Below, in pieces: positions 21,716 to 32,163 of a stretch of 64,000 bases of DNA. Where the stretch lies: contig NZ_BMMX01000010.1 in NCBI RefSeq assembly GCF_014646155.1, forward strand, positions 119,780 to 183,779, in the 5' to 3' direction. The position numbers were made by a program, and so were the translations under genes. Numbering within the stretch: the stretch's first letter is position 1; every line of letters starts with the position of its first letter. The notes beneath the pieces are model-generated. The model worked only from the letters and a program-made list of their open reading frames with translations, was not told where the DNA came from and did not search any database. The DNA is from Mangrovihabitans endophyticus. GTDB lineage: Bacteria > Actinomycetota > Actinomycetes > Mycobacteriales > Micromonosporaceae.

Positions 21716-22591
21716 TCAGCCCTCCTGCTGCTTTTCGGCCGCAGCCGGAGCAGCGGCGGTGTCGGACGCCTCGGCCGGCGCAGCCTGCGACTGCGTAGCC
21801 TGAGACTGCGCGGACTGCGACTGCGCAGACTGCGACTGCGCGGCGGCGCGACCGGCGTCGGTGCCACCAGCGGTCGTACCGGACGAACCGGAACGGCCAC
21901 GACGCGGACGGTCGGAACGCTCCCGGCGCGGACGCGACGGGGCCTCCTGCACGGGCTCGCGGCCCGGCACGGCGTCACCCTTGTAGATCCACACCTTCAC
22001 GCCGATGCGGCCGAACGTGGTACGCGCCTCGAAGAAGCCGTACTCGATGTTGGCCCGCAGCGTGTGCAGCGGAACGCGACCCTCGCGGTAGAACTCGGTA
22101 CGGCTCATCTCGGCACCGCCGAGGCGGCCGGAGACCTGGACCCGGATGCCCTTACAGACCGGGTTCTTCATCGCCGACTGCATGGCCTTACGCATCGCCC
22201 GGCGGAAGCTGACCCGGCTGGATAGCTGCTCGGCGACGCCCTGCGCCACGAGCTGAGCGTCCGACTCGGGGCTCTTCACCTCAAGGATGTTGAGCTGCAC
22301 CTGCTTGCCGGTGAGCTTCTCCAGCTCGCCGCGGATGCGGTCGGCCTCCGCGCCCTTACGGCCGATGACGATGCCCGGCCGGGCGGTGTGGATGTCGACG
22401 CGGACCCGGTCGCGGGTGCGCTCGATGTCGACCTTGGAGATGCCGGCGCGCTCCAAGCCCTTGGACATCATCCGGCGGATCTTGACGTCCTCGCCGATGT
22501 AGTCCGAGTAGAGCTTGTCCGCGAACCAGCGGCTCTTCCAGTCAGTGGAGATGCCGAGACGGAACCCGGTGGGGTGAACCTTCTGACCCAT
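21716..22591 (-). CDS. rpsC: Small subunit ribosomal protein uS3 with Gln/Ser tail
   Basis: mRNA-entry protein with KH domain ([20 protein letters not shown]) and [14 protein letters not shown] start; the conserved C-terminal domain ends near residue 210. The remaining ~80 residues are basic then Ala/Gln/Ser-rich, including tandem SAQSQ repeats coded by 15-bp units at about 21776-21842. Length 291 against about 220-280 in relatives. The tail is probably disordered. Confidence 0.97.
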   Translation of the reverse strand: MGQKVHPTGFRLGISTDWKSRWFADKLYSDYIGEDVKIRRMMSKGLERAGISKVDIERTRDRVRVDIHTARPGIVIGRKGAEADRIRGELEKLTGKQVQLNILEVKSPESDAQLVAQGVAEQLSSRVSFRRAMRKAMQSAMKNPVCKGIRVQVSGRLGGAEMSRTEFYREGRVPLHTLRANIEYGFFEARTTFGRIGVKVWIYKGDAVPGREPVQEAPSRPRRERSDRPRRGRSGSSGTTAGGTDAGRAAAQSQSAQSQSAQSQATQSQAAPAEASDTAAAPAAAEKQQEG

Positions 22592-23064
22592 TACTCGGCA
22601 CCCTCCGTGCTCGGGGACTCGGCCGTGCTCGCGGACTCGGCCTTGGGCTCAGCAGCCTTGGTGGCCTTCTTCGCCGCGGCCTTCTTCGCCGGACGGGTCA
22701 CCTGAACCGCCTCGACCGCGACCGTGATGTGGCATGTGCGCTTGCGGATCCGGTACGCCCGGCCCTGCGCCCGCGGCCGGAACCGCTTCAGGGTCGGTCC
22801 CTCGTCCACGAACGCTTCGCTGACGAGCAGAGCGTCCGGGTCGAGCCGCTCATTGTTCTCCGCGTTCGCAATGGCGCTGGCGAGAACCTTGTACACCTGC
22901 TCGCTCGCGGCCTGCGGCGCGAACTGCAGCACCGTCAGCGCCTCCTTCGCGGGCAGACCGCGGACGAGGTTGACCACCCGGCGCGCCTTGCTCGGCGAGA
23001 TGCGCACGTGACGCGCAATCGCCCGCGCGCCCGGAAGCACCGGAGCGTCGCCCTTCGTTGGCAT
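22591..23064 (-). CDS. rplV: Large subunit ribosomal protein uL22
   Basis: Lines the exit tunnel with its long beta-hairpin ([20 protein letters not shown]). The 157-residue protein ends in a 35-residue Lys/Ala then Ser/Glu-rich tail. The hairpin tip, where macrolide-resistance changes occur, looks ordinary. Confidence 0.98.
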   Translation of the reverse strand: MPTKGDAPVLPGARAIARHVRISPSKARRVVNLVRGLPAKEALTVLQFAPQAASEQVYKVLASAIANAENNERLDPDALLVSEAFVDEGPTLKRFRPRAQGRAYRIRKRTCHITVAVEAVQVTRPAKKAAAKKATKAAEPKAESASTAESPSTEGAE

Positions 23065-23103
23065 CGCTTGTAGCTCCTTGTTCCTCTGATCCGTGTATCT
23101 GCG

Positions 23104-23385
23104 TTAGCGACGACGGCTCTTGCGGTCGTCCTTCTCATGACCCTTGAACGTACGGGTCAGGGCGAACTCGCCGAGCTTGTGCCCGACCATGGCCTCGGTG
23201 ATGAACACCGGGACGTGCTTACGGCCGTCGTGCACGGCGATCGTGTGCCCGAGCATGTCGGGGATGATCGTGGAGCGCCGCGACCACGTCTTGATGACGT
23301 TCTTCGAGTTCTTCTCGTTCTGGACTTCCACCTTCTTGAGCAGGTGGTCGTCGATGAACGGACCCTTCTTCAAGCTGCGAGGCAT
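23104..23385 (-). CDS. rpsS: Small subunit ribosomal protein uS19
   Basis: 30S head protein, 93 residues. [40 protein letters not shown] and [16 protein letters not shown] are conserved throughout bacteria. Next to rplB in the S10 operon. Confidence 0.98.
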   Translation of the reverse strand: MPRSLKKGPFIDDHLLKKVEVQNEKNSKNVIKTWSRRSTIIPDMLGHTIAVHDGRKHVPVFITEAMVGHKLGEFALTRTFKGHEKDDRKSRRR

Positions 23386-23398
23386 CTTCTAACTCCCG

Positions 23399-24238
23399 TT
23401 ACCCGCGCTTGCGGGTGGCGTAGCGGCGACGAACGATCATGCGGTCGCTCTCCTGGCCCTTGCGGCGGGTACGGCCTTCCGGCTTACCGGCCGGGTTGAC
23501 CGGGTGGCGGCCACCCGAGGTCTTGCCCTCACCACCACCGTGCGGGTGGTCGATCGGGTTCATCGCGACACCGCGAACGGTCGGGCGCTTGCCCTTCCAC
23601 CGCATGCGGCCGGCCTTGCCCCAGTTGATGTTCGACTGGTCGGCGTTGCCGATCTCGCCGATGGTGGCGCGGCAGCGCACATCGACGCGACGGATCTCAC
23701 CGGACGGCATGCGCAGCGTGGCGTACGCGCCCTCACGACCGAGGAGCTGGATTCCGACGCCCGCGGAACGCGCCAGCTTGGCGCCACCGCCGGGGCGGAG
23801 TTCCACACCATGCACCGTGGTACCCACCGGGATGTTGCGCAGCGGCAGGTTGTTGCCCGGCTTGATGTCCGCACCGACTCCGGACTCCACCAGGTCACCC
23901 TGGCGCAGGTCCTTGGGCGCCACGATGTAGCGCTTCTCGCCGTCGGCGTAGTGCAGCAGCGCGATGCGGGCGGTGCGGTTGGGGTCGTACTCGATGTGCG
24001 CGACCTTGGCCGGCACGCCGTCCTTGTCGTTGCGCCGGAAGTCGATCAATCGGTACTGGCGCTTGTGTCCGCCGCCCTGGTGCCGCGTGGTGATGCGGCC
24101 GTGCACGTTACGCCCGCCCTTCTTGGGCAGCGGAACGACGAGCGACTTCTCCGGCGTGGACCGGGTGATCTCGGCGAAGTCGGCGACGCTGGAACCACGA
24201 CGGCCCGGCGACGTCGGCTTGTACTTACGGATAGGCAT
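23399..24238 (-). CDS. rplB: Large subunit ribosomal protein uL2
   Basis: Needed for subunit joining and peptidyl-transferase assembly; 279 residues. The peptidyl-transferase-proximal histidine is in [31 protein letters not shown] and [15 protein letters not shown] also identify it. Confidence 0.98.
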   Translation of the reverse strand: MPIRKYKPTSPGRRGSSVADFAEITRSTPEKSLVVPLPKKGGRNVHGRITTRHQGGGHKRQYRLIDFRRNDKDGVPAKVAHIEYDPNRTARIALLHYADGEKRYIVAPKDLRQGDLVESGVGADIKPGNNLPLRNIPVGTTVHGVELRPGGGAKLARSAGVGIQLLGREGAYATLRMPSGEIRRVDVRCRATIGEIGNADQSNINWGKAGRMRWKGKRPTVRGVAMNPIDHPHGGGEGKTSGGRHPVNPAGKPEGRTRRKGQESDRMIVRRRYATRKRG

Positions 24239-24251
24239 GAATCACAACCCC

Positions 24252-24554
24252 TTAGCTGACCGGGCCGCCGAAGGCCTCGATACGGTCACCGTCAGCAAGC
24301 TTGACCATCGCGCGCTTGGTCGACTTGCGCTGGCCCCAGCCGGTACGCGTGCGCTTGCGCTTGCCCTCGCGGTTCGCGGTGTTCACCGTCAGCACCTGCA
24401 CGTCGAAGATCTGCTGAATCGCGATCTTGATCTGGGTCTTGTTCGCGTCCGGGCGGACGAGGAACGTGTACCAGTTCTGGTCGAGAACGCTGTAGCTCTT
24501 CTCGGAGATGACGGGCGCGATGATGATGTCGCGCGGATCGGCGATCGTGCTCAT
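24252..24554 (-). CDS. rplW: Large subunit ribosomal protein uL23
   Basis: Exit-tunnel docking site for trigger factor and SRP; 100 residues. [17 protein letters not shown] and [17 protein letters not shown] are typical. Starts with ATGA overlapping rplD. Confidence 0.98.
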   Translation of the reverse strand: MSTIADPRDIIIAPVISEKSYSVLDQNWYTFLVRPDANKTQIKIAIQQIFDVQVLTVNTANREGKRKRTRTGWGQRKSTKRAMVKLADGDRIEAFGGPVS

Positions 24555-25198
24555 GCGCCGGCCTCCTTGCTGCTGTCGGACGTGCCGAGGAACTCGTCCA
24601 GCGCGGCCTTGGTGAACACCACCGCGTCGGAGACCAGCACGTCGTACGTGTTGAGCTGACCGGCCTCGATGAGGTGCACGGTCGGCACGTTGCGCAGCGA
24701 CATCCAGTTCAGCTCGTCGGTGACGGCCAGCACGACCAGCACCTTGACCGACGAGGTCGCCTTGCCGAGAGTCGCCAGGGCGGCCTTGGTCGACGGCACC
24801 TCGCCGGTGACGAAGCTCTCGACCACGTGCACGCGGCCGTCACGGGCCCGGTCCGAGAGGGCGCCACGCAGAGCGGCGGCCTTCATCTTCTTTGGCGTCC
24901 GCTGGCTGTAGTCGCGCGGCACCGGGCCGTGTACGACGCCACCACCGGCGAACTGCGGCGCGCGGATCGAACCCTGGCGGGCGCGACCGGTGCCCTTCTG
25001 CTTGTACGGCTTCTTGCCACCGCCGGCGACCTCGCCACGCGTCTTGGCCTTGTGCGTGCCCTGGCGCGCAGCCGCCTGCTGGGCCACCACGACCTGGTGC
25101 ATCAGCGGGATGTTCGCCTGCACGTCGAAGACCTCGCCGGGCAGGTCGACGGTGCCGGCCTTGTTGCCCTCGGCGTTGATCACGTCAACCGAACTCAC
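24551..25198 (-). CDS. rplD: Large subunit ribosomal protein uL4
   Basis: Exit-tunnel protein, 215 residues, with the tunnel loop at [20 protein letters not shown]. In gamma-proteobacteria L4 represses the S10 operon; whether it does here is unknown. GTG start overlaps the rplC stop. Confidence 0.98.
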   Translation of the reverse strand: MSSVDVINAEGNKAGTVDLPGEVFDVQANIPLMHQVVVAQQAAARQGTHKAKTRGEVAGGGKKPYKQKGTGRARQGSIRAPQFAGGGVVHGPVPRDYSQRTPKKMKAAALRGALSDRARDGRVHVVESFVTGEVPSTKAALATLGKATSSVKVLVVLAVTDELNWMSLRNVPTVHLIEAGQLNTYDVLVSDAVVFTKAALDEFLGTSDSSKEAGA

Positions 25199-25845
25199 TG
25201 GACACCGCCCTTCTTCGCCGCCGTGCGGACCAGGATCAGCGCGCCCTTGGGACCCGGCACGGCACCCTTGACCAGGATGAGGTTGTTCTCCGTGTCGATC
25301 GCCTGCACCGTCAGGTTCTGCACGGTGAAGCGCTTGCTACCCATGCGGCCAGCCATCCGGACGCCCTTGAAGACGCGTCCCGGCGTGGCGCAGGCGCCGA
25401 TCGAGCCGGGCGAGCGGTGCTTGCGCTCCACACCGTGGCTGGCGCGCAGACCGTGGAAGCCGTGACGCTTGACCACACCCGCGAAGCCCTTGCCCTTGGT
25501 CTTGCCGGTGACATCGATCGTGGTCCCCGGGGCGAACGCCTCGACGGTGACTTCCTGCCCGAGCTCGTACTCACCGGCGTCGGTGGTGCGCAGCTCCACA
25601 AGATGACGCCGCGGTGAGACGCCGGCCTTCGCGAAGTGTCCGCTCTTCGGCTTGTTGATCTTCCGGGGGTCGATCTGGCCGAACGCCAACTGGACCGCGG
25701 AGTAGCCGTCCGTCTCGGAGGTGCGGACCTGAGTCACGACGCACGGGCCGGCCTGCACGACGGTGACCGGGACGACCGTGTTGTTGTCCCATACCTGGGT
25801 CATGCCGAGCTTGGCGCCCAGGATGCCCTTCACTTGCCTGTCCAT
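25195..25845 (-). CDS. rplC: Large subunit ribosomal protein uL3
   Basis: Early assembly protein near the peptidyl-transferase centre; 216 residues. [34 protein letters not shown] and [19 protein letters not shown] are diagnostic, the middle segment being the central loop. Confidence 0.98.
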   Translation of the reverse strand: MDRQVKGILGAKLGMTQVWDNNTVVPVTVVQAGPCVVTQVRTSETDGYSAVQLAFGQIDPRKINKPKSGHFAKAGVSPRRHLVELRTTDAGEYELGQEVTVEAFAPGTTIDVTGKTKGKGFAGVVKRHGFHGLRASHGVERKHRSPGSIGACATPGRVFKGVRMAGRMGSKRFTVQNLTVQAIDTENNLILVKGAVPGPKGALILVRTAAKKGGVQ

Positions 25846-25857
25846 TGTCGCAGATCC

Positions 25858-26166
25858 CTACAGCTTGATCTCGATGTCGACGCCAGCCGGCAGGTCGAGA
25901 CGCATGAGCGAGTCGACCGTCTTCGGAGTCGGGTCGATGATGTCGATCAGACGCTTGTGCGTACGCATCTCGAAGTGCTCGCGCGAGTCCTTGTACTTGT
26001 GCGGCGAACGGATCACGCAGAAACGGTTGATTTCCGTGGGCAGCGGCACCGGGCCAGCAACCTGTGCCCCGGTACGCGTCACCGTCTCGACGATCTTCCG
26101 CGCCGAGGAGTCGACGACCTCGTGGTCATAGGCCTTGAGCCGGATGCGGATCTTCTGTCCCGCCAT
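25858..26166 (-). CDS. rpsJ: Small subunit ribosomal protein uS10 (NusE)
   Basis: 30S head protein that also joins NusB in antitermination and binds NusG. The 102 residues start [19 protein letters not shown] and include [20 protein letters not shown]. First gene of the S10 operon; its 336-bp upstream gap holds a tuf terminator and the shared leader motif. Confidence 0.98.
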
Positions 26167-26250
26167 GGTGGCTTCTGTTTCCTTCTCTCGATGCCGCTAA
26201 CTGCGAAAGCGGTGGCCCTCGCATGCCCGCAGGACCGTCGATCCTGCGAT

Positions 26251-26277
26251 GTCCGACCCCCGCGGTCGGGCGTGTCG
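26251..26277 (-). promoter_or_regulatory. Shared ribosomal leader motif ahead of rpsJ
   Basis: A 27-nt block that matches the one ahead of rpsL at 26 of 27 positions. The minus-strand core is ACACGCCCGACCGCGGG, and CCGAC can pair with GTCGG seven bases on to form a small stem. It lies 85 bp before the rpsJ start. No convincing -10/-35 pair was found for rpsJ, so the transcript start is unknown. Confidence 0.6.
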
Positions 26278-26348
26278 CGGCCAATGACCGGACTCAGGCC
26301 GGCGACATGAACCTCGAGCTACTTGATCACGGGGATCGACAGTGCCGG

Positions 26349-26378
26349 CGGGCAAAAAACACGCCGGACACCGGGCGA
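26349..26378 (-). terminator. Predicted terminator after tuf
   Basis: On the minus strand a short GC hairpin (CGCCCGG with CCGGCG) is followed by TGTTTTTTG, one of the few true T-runs in the window. A second small hairpin (GCCGGA and TCCGGC, 26463-26479) lies nearer the tuf stop. Confidence 0.65.
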
Positions 26379-26502
26379 GGGTGGCTGACCGCCTCGGCCG
26401 ACCCGCTGACGCGAGCCATGGAAACGACCAACCACCCTGCGCGGACGCAACCCAACTAGTATGCCGGATTCTCTCCGGCAATGCTAATCGGGGTCGCAGA
26501 CC

Positions 26503-27696
26503 CTAATTGTTGATCTTCGTGACCGTTCCGGCGCCGACCGTGCGGCCACCCTCGCGGATCGCGAACTTCAGGCCCTGCTCCATGGCGATCGGCTGGATCA
26601 GCTTGACCGACATGGTGGTGGAGTCGCCCGGCATGACCATCTCGGTGCCCTCGGGCAGCGTGACGACGCCGGTGACGTCCGTGGTCCGGAAGTAGAACTG
26701 CGGACGGTAGTTCTGGAAGAACGGGGTGTGCCGGCCGCCCTCCTCCTTGGAGAGGATGTAGACCTGGCCCTCGAACTCCGTGTGCGGGGTCGTGGTGCCC
26801 GGCTTGACGACCACCATGCCGCGCTCGACGTCCTCGCGCTTCACACCACGCAGCAGCAGACCGACGTTCTCACCCGCACGCGCCTCGTCCAGCAGCTTGC
26901 GGAACATCTCGATGCCGGTGCAGGTGGTCTTGAACGACTTCTCCCGGATGCCGACGAGCTCGACTTCCTCGTTCGGCTTGAGGATGCCGCGCTCGGCCCG
27001 GCCGGTGACGACGGTTCCACGACCGGTGATCGTGAACACGTCCTCGATCGGCATCAGGAACGGCTTCTCGGTCTCGCGCTCGGGCTGCGGGATCGCGGTG
27101 TCGACCGCGTTCATCAGCTCCATGAGCTTGCCGGTCCACTCCTTGTCGCCCTCGAGCGCCTTGAGCGCCGAGACGCGCACGACCGGAACGTCGTCGCCCG
27201 GGAACTCGTAGGTGCTGAGCAGCTCGCGGACCTCAAGCTCGACGAGCTCCAGGAGCTCCTCGTCCTCGACCATGTCGCTCTTGTTCAGCGCCACCACGAT
27301 GTACGGCACGCCGACCTGGCGGGCCAGGAGCACGTGCTCCTTGGTCTGCGGCATCGGGCCGTCGGTCGCGGCGACCACCAGGATCGCGCCGTCCATCTGG
27401 GCGGCACCGGTGATCATGTTCTTGATGTAGTCCGCGTGACCGGGGCAGTCCACGTGCGCGTAGTGACGCGCCTCGGTCTGGTACTCGACGTGCGCGATCG
27501 AGATCGTGATGCCGCGGGCCTTCTCCTCGGGCGCCTTGTCGATCTCGTCGAACGGCGTGTACGGGTTCAGGTCCGGGTACTCGTCGTGCAGGACCTTGGT
27601 GATGGCCGCAGTCAGCGTCGTCTTACCGTGGTCGATGTGACCAATGGTGCCGATGTTGACGTGCGGCTTAGTCCGCTCGAACTTCGCCTTCGCCAC
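26503..27696 (-). CDS. tuf: Elongation factor Tu
   Basis: GTPase that delivers aminoacyl-tRNA; 397 residues. G1 [15 protein letters not shown]3 [12 protein letters not shown] and G4 NKSDM are intact. Domains 2-3, the site of kirromycin and GE2270-type antibiotics, show the usual [20 protein letters not shown]. Last gene of the str cluster rpsL-rpsG-fusA-tuf. Confidence 0.99.
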   Translation of the reverse strand: MAKAKFERTKPHVNIGTIGHIDHGKTTLTAAITKVLHDEYPDLNPYTPFDEIDKAPEEKARGITISIAHVEYQTEARHYAHVDCPGHADYIKNMITGAAQMDGAILVVAATDGPMPQTKEHVLLARQVGVPYIVVALNKSDMVEDEELLELVELEVRELLSTYEFPGDDVPVVRVSALKALEGDKEWTGKLMELMNAVDTAIPQPERETEKPFLMPIEDVFTITGRGTVVTGRAERGILKPNEEVELVGIREKSFKTTCTGIEMFRKLLDEARAGENVGLLLRGVKREDVERGMVVVKPGTTTPHTEFEGQVYILSKEEGGRHTPFFQNYRPQFYFRTTDVTGVVTLPEGTEMVMPGDSTTMSVKLIQPIAMEQGLKFAIREGGRTVGAGTVTKINN

Positions 27697-27778
27697 TGGT
27701 GTCCTCCTGTGGACTGTGTCTCTTCTTCTCGCCCGGCACGCCGGTTGGGCGTTTAGGACTCTGTCGACTGCTCGTGCA

Positions 27779-27803
27779 CGTGCGGTCCATGACGGACCGC
27801 ACG
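27779..27803 (-). terminator. Perfect hairpin between fusA and tuf
   Basis: CGTGCGGTCC and GGACCGCACG form a 10-bp perfect stem around a five-base loop, 22 bp after the fusA stop. No T-run follows, so it may be an attenuator, an mRNA-processing site or a stability element rather than a full terminator. Confidence 0.5.
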
Positions 27804-27825
27804 CGCCTCAACGCTTCCGGCTGGC

Positions 27826-29922
27826 TTAAGCGCCCGTGGCCTTCGCGATGATCTCCTTCGCCACGCCCTGCGGAACCTCGGCGTAGGAGTCGAACTGCAT
27901 GCTGTAGCTCGCCCGGCCCTGAGTCTTCGACCGCAGGTCGCCGACGTAGCCGAACATCTCCGACAGTGGCACCAGCGCCTTGACGAGGCGAGCGCCGGAG
28001 CGCTCCTCCATCGACTGGATGATGCCACGACGGGAGTTGAGGTCACCGATGACGTCACCCATGTTGTCCTCCGGGGTGGTGACCTCAACGGACATCATCG
28101 GCTCAAGGAGCGCGGGGTCGGCCTTGCGGGCCGCCTCCTTCATCACCATGGAGCCGGCGATCTTGAAGGCCATCTCGGACGAGTCGACCTCGTGGTACTG
28201 ACCGTCCACCAGCGTCAGCTTGACGCCGACCAGCGGATAGCCGGCGAGCACGCCGTACTGCATGGCGTCCTGCGCACCCGCGTCCACCGAAGGGATGTAC
28301 TCCTTCGGGATGCGACCGCCGGTCACCGCGTTGACGAACTCGTACGTGGGACCGTCCGAGGACATCTCCAGCGGCTCGACCGTGACGATCACCTTGGCGT
28401 ACTGGCCCGATCCACCGGTCTGCTTCTTGTGCACGTAGTCGATCTTCTCGACCGACCGGCGGATCGTCTCGCGGTACGCCACCTGCGGCTTGCCGATGTT
28501 CGCCTCGACGTTGAACTCACGCCGCATCCGGTCGACCAGGATGTCGAGGTGGAGCTCGCCCATGCCGGCGATGACCGTCTGCCCGGTCTCCTCATCGTTG
28601 AAGACGCGGAAGGTCGGGTCCTCCTCGGCCAGACGCTGGATCGCGGTGCCCAGCTTCTCCTGGTCCGACTTGGTCTTCGGCTCGATGGCCACCTGGATGA
28701 CCGGCTCCGGGAAGGTCATCGACTCCAGGATCACCGGGCTCGACGGATCACACAGCGTGTCGCCGGTGGTCGTCTGCTTCAGCCCCTGGACGGCGATGAT
28801 GTCCCCCGCCTGCGCCGACGAACGCTCTTCGCGCTTGTTGGCGTGCATCTGGTAGATCTTGCCGATCCGCTCCTTGCGGTCCTTGGTGGAGTTGACCACC
28901 TGAGAACCGGTTTCCACGGTGCCCGAGTAGACCCGGACGTAGGTCAGCTTGCCGAGGTGCTTGTCGGTCTGGATCTTGAAGGCGAGCGCCGAGAACGGCT
29001 CCGCGTTCGACGGCTTACGCTGCATCGGCGTCTCGCCGTCGGTCGCGGTGCCCTCGATGGCCGGCACGTCCAGCGGGGACGGCAGGTAGTCCACCACGGC
29101 GTCGAGCATGGGCTGCACGCCCTTGTTCTTGAACGCCGAGCCGCACAGCACCGGGTTCGCCTTGCTGCCGATGGTGGCCCGCCGAATCGCCGCCTTGATC
29201 TCGGCCTCGGAGATCTCCTCGCCTTCGAGGTACTTCTCCATCACCGAGTCGTCGACGTCGGCCAGCGTCTCGAGCAGCTTCTCGCGCCACTCGGCAACGG
29301 TGTCGGCCAGATCCGCCGGGATCTCCTCGATCGCGTAGTCCTCGCCCTTGGCGGTCTCGCCGCGCCAGGTGAGCGCACGCATGCCGACGAGGTCCACCAC
29401 GCCGATGTGGTCACCCTCCAGCCCGATCGGGACCTGGAGAACGAGCGGCGTCGCGTTGAGCCGGTCGATCATCATCTGCACGCAGCGGAAGAAGTCCGCA
29501 CCGGTTCGGTCGAGCTTGTTGACGAAGCACATCCGGGGTACGCGGTACTTGTCCGCCTGCCGCCACACGTTCTCGGTCTGCGGCTCCACACCGGCCACAC
29601 CGTCGTAGACCGCCACCGCACCGTCGAGCACGCGCAGGGAGCGCTCCACCTCGACGGTGAAGTCGACGTGACCCGGGGTGTCGATGATCTGGATCGTGTG
29701 ACCCTTCCACTCGCACTTGGTGGCGGCGGAAGTGATCGTGATACCGCGTTCCTGCTCCTGCGCCATCCAGTCCATGACGGCGGCGCCCTCGTGGACCTCA
29801 CCGATCTTGTAGGTGATGCCGGTGTAGAACAGGATCCGCTCGGTCGTCGTGGTCTTACCGGCGTCGATGTGCGCCATGATGCCGATATTGCGTACCTTGG
29901 CGAGCGCGTCTGCGGCGGCCAC
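27826..29922 (-). CDS. fusA: Elongation factor G
   Basis: Translocase GTPase of 698 residues. G1 [15 protein letters not shown] near residue 18, G3 [17 protein letters not shown] and G4 [10 protein letters not shown] are present, followed by the domain IV tip region [16 protein letters not shown]. Flanked by unusual inverted repeats on both sides (27779-27803 and 29957-30041). Confidence 0.99.
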   Translation of the reverse strand: MAAADALAKVRNIGIMAHIDAGKTTTTERILFYTGITYKIGEVHEGAAVMDWMAQEQERGITITSAATKCEWKGHTIQIIDTPGHVDFTVEVERSLRVLDGAVAVYDGVAGVEPQTENVWRQADKYRVPRMCFVNKLDRTGADFFRCVQMMIDRLNATPLVLQVPIGLEGDHIGVVDLVGMRALTWRGETAKGEDYAIEEIPADLADTVAEWREKLLETLADVDDSVMEKYLEGEEISEAEIKAAIRRATIGSKANPVLCGSAFKNKGVQPMLDAVVDYLPSPLDVPAIEGTATDGETPMQRKPSNAEPFSALAFKIQTDKHLGKLTYVRVYSGTVETGSQVVNSTKDRKERIGKIYQMHANKREERSSAQAGDIIAVQGLKQTTTGDTLCDPSSPVILESMTFPEPVIQVAIEPKTKSDQEKLGTAIQRLAEEDPTFRVFNDEETGQTVIAGMGELHLDILVDRMRREFNVEANIGKPQVAYRETIRRSVEKIDYVHKKQTGGSGQYAKVIVTVEPLEMSSDGPTYEFVNAVTGGRIPKEYIPSVDAGAQDAMQYGVLAGYPLVGVKLTLVDGQYHEVDSSEMAFKIAGSMVMKEAARKADPALLEPMMSVEVTTPEDNMGDVIGDLNSRRGIIQSMEERSGARLVKALVPLSEMFGYVGDLRSKTQGRASYSMQFDSYAEVPQGVAKEIIAKATGA

Positions 29923-29956
29923 TTCTATTCCCTCTTCGTCGTCGTTCGGTGGTTTG

Positions 29957-30041
29957 AATGAGAATTTCCCAGAACGGTGGAGGCCAACCGTGTAGCTGGC
30001 GGCAACCGTCGGCTCAAGGGTGGTTCTGAAAAACTCTCATT
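29957..30041 (-). repeat. Long inverted repeat between rpsG and fusA
   Basis: The 19-bp arms at 29957-29975 and 30023-30041 are imperfect inverted copies (AATGAGA, then TTT, then AGAAC in both). The transcript could fold an 85-nt stem-loop that covers the rpsG stop codon and ends 34 bp before fusA. Function unknown. Confidence 0.6.
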
Positions 30042-30510
30042 ACCACCGGTAGTGCGCGAAGGCCTTGTTGGACTCCGCCATCTTGTGGGTGTCCTCGCGC
30101 CGCTTGACCGCGGCGCCGAGGCCGTTGCTCGCATCGAGCAGCTCGTTCTGCAGCCGCTCGATCATGGTCTTCTCCCGGCGGGCCTTCGAGTACTGCACCA
30201 GCCAGCGCAGGCCCAGGGTGGTCTGACGCGGGGTGCGGACCTCGACCGGGACCTGGTAGGTCGCGCCACCGACACGGCGGCTGCGGACCTCAAGGGTCGG
30301 CTTCACGTTGTCCATCGCGCGCTTCAGCGTCACCACGGGATCGGTGCCGTTCTTCTCCCGGCAACCCTCAAGGGCGCCGTAGACGATGCGCTCGGCGAGC
30401 TGGCGCTTGCCACCGACCAGGATCTTGTTCACCAGCTGGGTGACCAGCGGCGAGTTGTAGACCGGGTCCGGGACCACAGGGTGACGCGGAGCGGGGCCCT
30501 TACGCGGCAT
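30040..30510 (-). CDS. rpsG: Small subunit ribosomal protein uS7
   Basis: Initiates 30S head assembly; 156 residues starting [38 protein letters not shown] and [15 protein letters not shown] are conserved. One base separates it from rpsL, and its stop codon lies in one arm of the inverted repeat before fusA. Confidence 0.98.
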   Translation of the reverse strand: MPRKGPAPRHPVVPDPVYNSPLVTQLVNKILVGGKRQLAERIVYGALEGCREKNGTDPVVTLKRAMDNVKPTLEVRSRRVGGATYQVPVEVRTPRQTTLGLRWLVQYSKARREKTMIERLQNELLDASNGLGAAVKRREDTHKMAESNKAFAHYRW

Positions 30511-30511
30511 G

Positions 30512-30886
30512 TCAGCTCTTCTCCTTCTTCGCGCCGTAACGGCTGCGGGCCTGCTTGCGGTTGCGGACACCCTGGGTGTCCAGCGAACCACGGACGATCT
30601 TGTAGCGGACACCCGGGAGGTCCTTCACACGGCCGCCACGCACAAGCACGATCGAGTGCTCCTGCAGGTTGTGGCCGACGCCCGGGATGTAAGCGGTCAC
30701 CTCGATCTGGCTGCTGAGCTTCACACGAGCGACCTTGCGCAGCGCAGAGTTCGGCTTCTTGGGGGTGGTGGTGTACACGCGCGTGCACACGCCGCGCCGC
30801 TGAGGGCTTCCCTTCAGCGCCGGCGTCTTGGTCTTGCTCGTCTTCGCCTGGCGGCCCTTGCGGACCAGCTGCTGGATCGTGGGCAC
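30512..30886 (-). CDS. rpsL: Small subunit ribosomal protein uS12
   Basis: Decoding-site protein, 124 residues, from a GTG at 30886 with GGAG seven bases before it. [10 protein letters not shown] and [13 protein letters not shown] carry wild-type residues at the positions where streptomycin-resistance changes arise. First gene of the str operon. The longer open frame upstream is the untranslated leader. Confidence 0.98.
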   Translation of the reverse strand: MPTIQQLVRKGRQAKTSKTKTPALKGSPQRRGVCTRVYTTTPKKPNSALRKVARVKLSSQIEVTAYIPGVGHNLQEHSIVLVRGGRVKDLPGVRYKIVRGSLDTQGVRNRKQARSRYGAKKEKS

Positions 30887-31142
30887 CGGGTTTCTCCGCT
30901 CCCTTCGGCCGCTTCCTACGGCGGCCGCACCGTCTTCGTTATGCCTCTTATGCGCCGTACGGTCGCGGACCGTCCGACACCCGCGGTCGGGCGTGTCGTC
31001 CGGCCCACGGTCCCCCACGCGTTCGACACGCGCATCGGGTTTGTCTTTGTCTGGGCTTAGCAGCCCGTCGTGCCGATGCCCCGCCTGTCGATCACTCGGG
31101 CGCACGCACGAGTTGCCCGGGCGAGCCCGGGCACGAGGGGAA
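30887..31142 (-). promoter_or_regulatory. Long rpsL leader
   Basis: About 250 bases lie between the predicted start site and rpsL, long for a simple leader. They hold the 27-nt shared motif, a GC hairpin (CCCGGGC with GCCCGGG near 31107-31121) and no coding frame with a ribosome-binding site. A regulatory leader is likely. Confidence 0.5.
30972..30998 (-). promoter_or_regulatory. Shared ribosomal leader motif ahead of rpsL
   Basis: Minus-strand core ACACGCCCGACCGCGGGTG followed by TCGGAC; 26 of 27 bases equal the rpsJ copy. Here GACAC/GTGTC and CCGAC/GTCGG pairings compete. It is 86 bases ahead of rpsL and well downstream of the promoter, so it is in the mRNA. Confidence 0.6.
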
Positions 31143-31171
31143 AGAGTACCCACCGGTGGGACGCAGGTCAA
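31143..31171 (-). promoter_or_regulatory. Predicted rpsL (str operon) promoter
   Basis: TTGACC (31166-31171) and TACTCT (31143-31148) are exactly 17 bp apart on the minus strand, a strong sigma70-type match for a GC-rich genome, as expected for a highly expressed operon. Confidence 0.75.
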
Positions 31172-31270
31172 AACGAGACCGCAACCCCCTGATGGACATC
31201 TCCGATTATCAAGTGTACCGGGTGTCCCGCGATGGCAACCCACCGGCGGTGCACCCCGTCGACACAACCC

Positions 31271-31729
31271 TCACGTGAACTGCAACAGGAGGCTCAACAC
31301 GAGCCCCAGCAATGCTATTCCCATCCCTGCCGCGCCGCACGACAGACCGGCCACCGCCACGCCCTTGCCGGTGAAACGGATCCGGCCCGGAGCCCCGGAA
31401 CGGCGGATCTGTCGCATCGAGGACAACCCCAAACCCACGCCGCCGCCGCCGACCAGCACCGCGAGCAGGCAGAAGGCGCCGGCCACCAGGGCGCCCCAGG
31501 AGTCCGAGGCGCCCGCCACCCCGAAGCAGAGGACCAGCACGGACACCAGCACCGAACCGATTCCCGCGATCAGCGCTCCGGTGGCCAGCCCGGAATGCAC
31601 GGCCGGGATCTCCAACTGGACCAACCCGAACTGGGTGCCGGGCAGCGGATCCATGCGTGCGGGCTTCCATCGCTCCGCGGGCGACGGGGGCGGCACCGCG
31701 AAGGGAGGCCCGCCGGTCTGCTGCGTCAT
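31271..31729 (-). CDS. Small membrane protein, DUF4190-like
   Basis: A 152-residue protein with a Pro-rich N-terminus and three or four hydrophobic stretches (about 45-70, 80-102 and 123-150). The pattern of hydrophobic hairpin, SMRQIRRSG loop, then GKGVAVAGLSCGAAG resembles the DUF4190 fold common in actinobacteria. No known function. It reads leftward, 101 bp beyond the rpsL promoter. Confidence 0.75.
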   Translation of the reverse strand: MTQQTGGPPFAVPPPSPAERWKPARMDPLPGTQFGLVQLEIPAVHSGLATGALIAGIGSVLVSVLVLCFGVAGASDSWGALVAGAFCLLAVLVGGGGVGLGLSSMRQIRRSGAPGRIRFTGKGVAVAGLSCGAAGMGIALLGLVLSLLLQFT

Positions 31730-31791
31730 GACCCGAGCATGTCACCCGCACGTGCACCACCGCAGCCCGGGACGCCGCTCGCGCCGGACGA

Positions 31792-32139
31792 TCAGTCGGT
31801 GTTGGCGTCGAAATCCTGCCCCGGCGTCCCGGCCACGTGGAGCAGACCGGCGATCACCGCGATCACCAGGGAGGTGAGGGCGAGGATGATGCCGGCCCAG
31901 GCGAGTCGCCGGCCACGGGTCAGCCGGCGGGACCCGAGCAGATAACCGTCGGCCGCGTACGCCTCGCGTGCCGCCTGACGAGCCAGCAGCAGCGCCATTG
32001 TGGCGGGAATCACGCCGCCGATGAACGCGCCGGTCAGCAGCGCCACCAGGCCGAGGGCGAACACGGCACGCGCCTTGGAGGCGGGCACCGGATCCGGATC
32101 CATCGGATGGCGCGTCGGCACGCCGACCGGAGTAGTCAC
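31792..32139 (-). CDS. Small two-helix membrane protein
   Basis: 115 residues with hydrophobic segments at about 25-53 and 79-104 joined by an AREAYAADGYLLGSRRLTRG loop. Similar in plan to the DUF4190-like neighbour at 31271-31729 and possibly a distant paralogue. Function not recognised. Confidence 0.7.
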   Translation of the reverse strand: MTTPVGVPTRHPMDPDPVPASKARAVFALGLVALLTGAFIGGVIPATMALLLARQAAREAYAADGYLLGSRRLTRGRRLAWAGIILALTSLVIAVIAGLLHVAGTPGQDFDANTD

Positions 32140-32163
32140 CGCGCCATTTTAGGTCAACGACGA

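Noticed and set aside
26197..26481. 94-codon minus-strand frame between tuf and rpsJ
   Set aside because: Covers the terminator and leader motif; composition not protein-like.
30887..31267. N-terminal extension of rpsL to 251 residues
   Set aside because: S12 is about 124 residues everywhere; the extension covers the promoter and leader.
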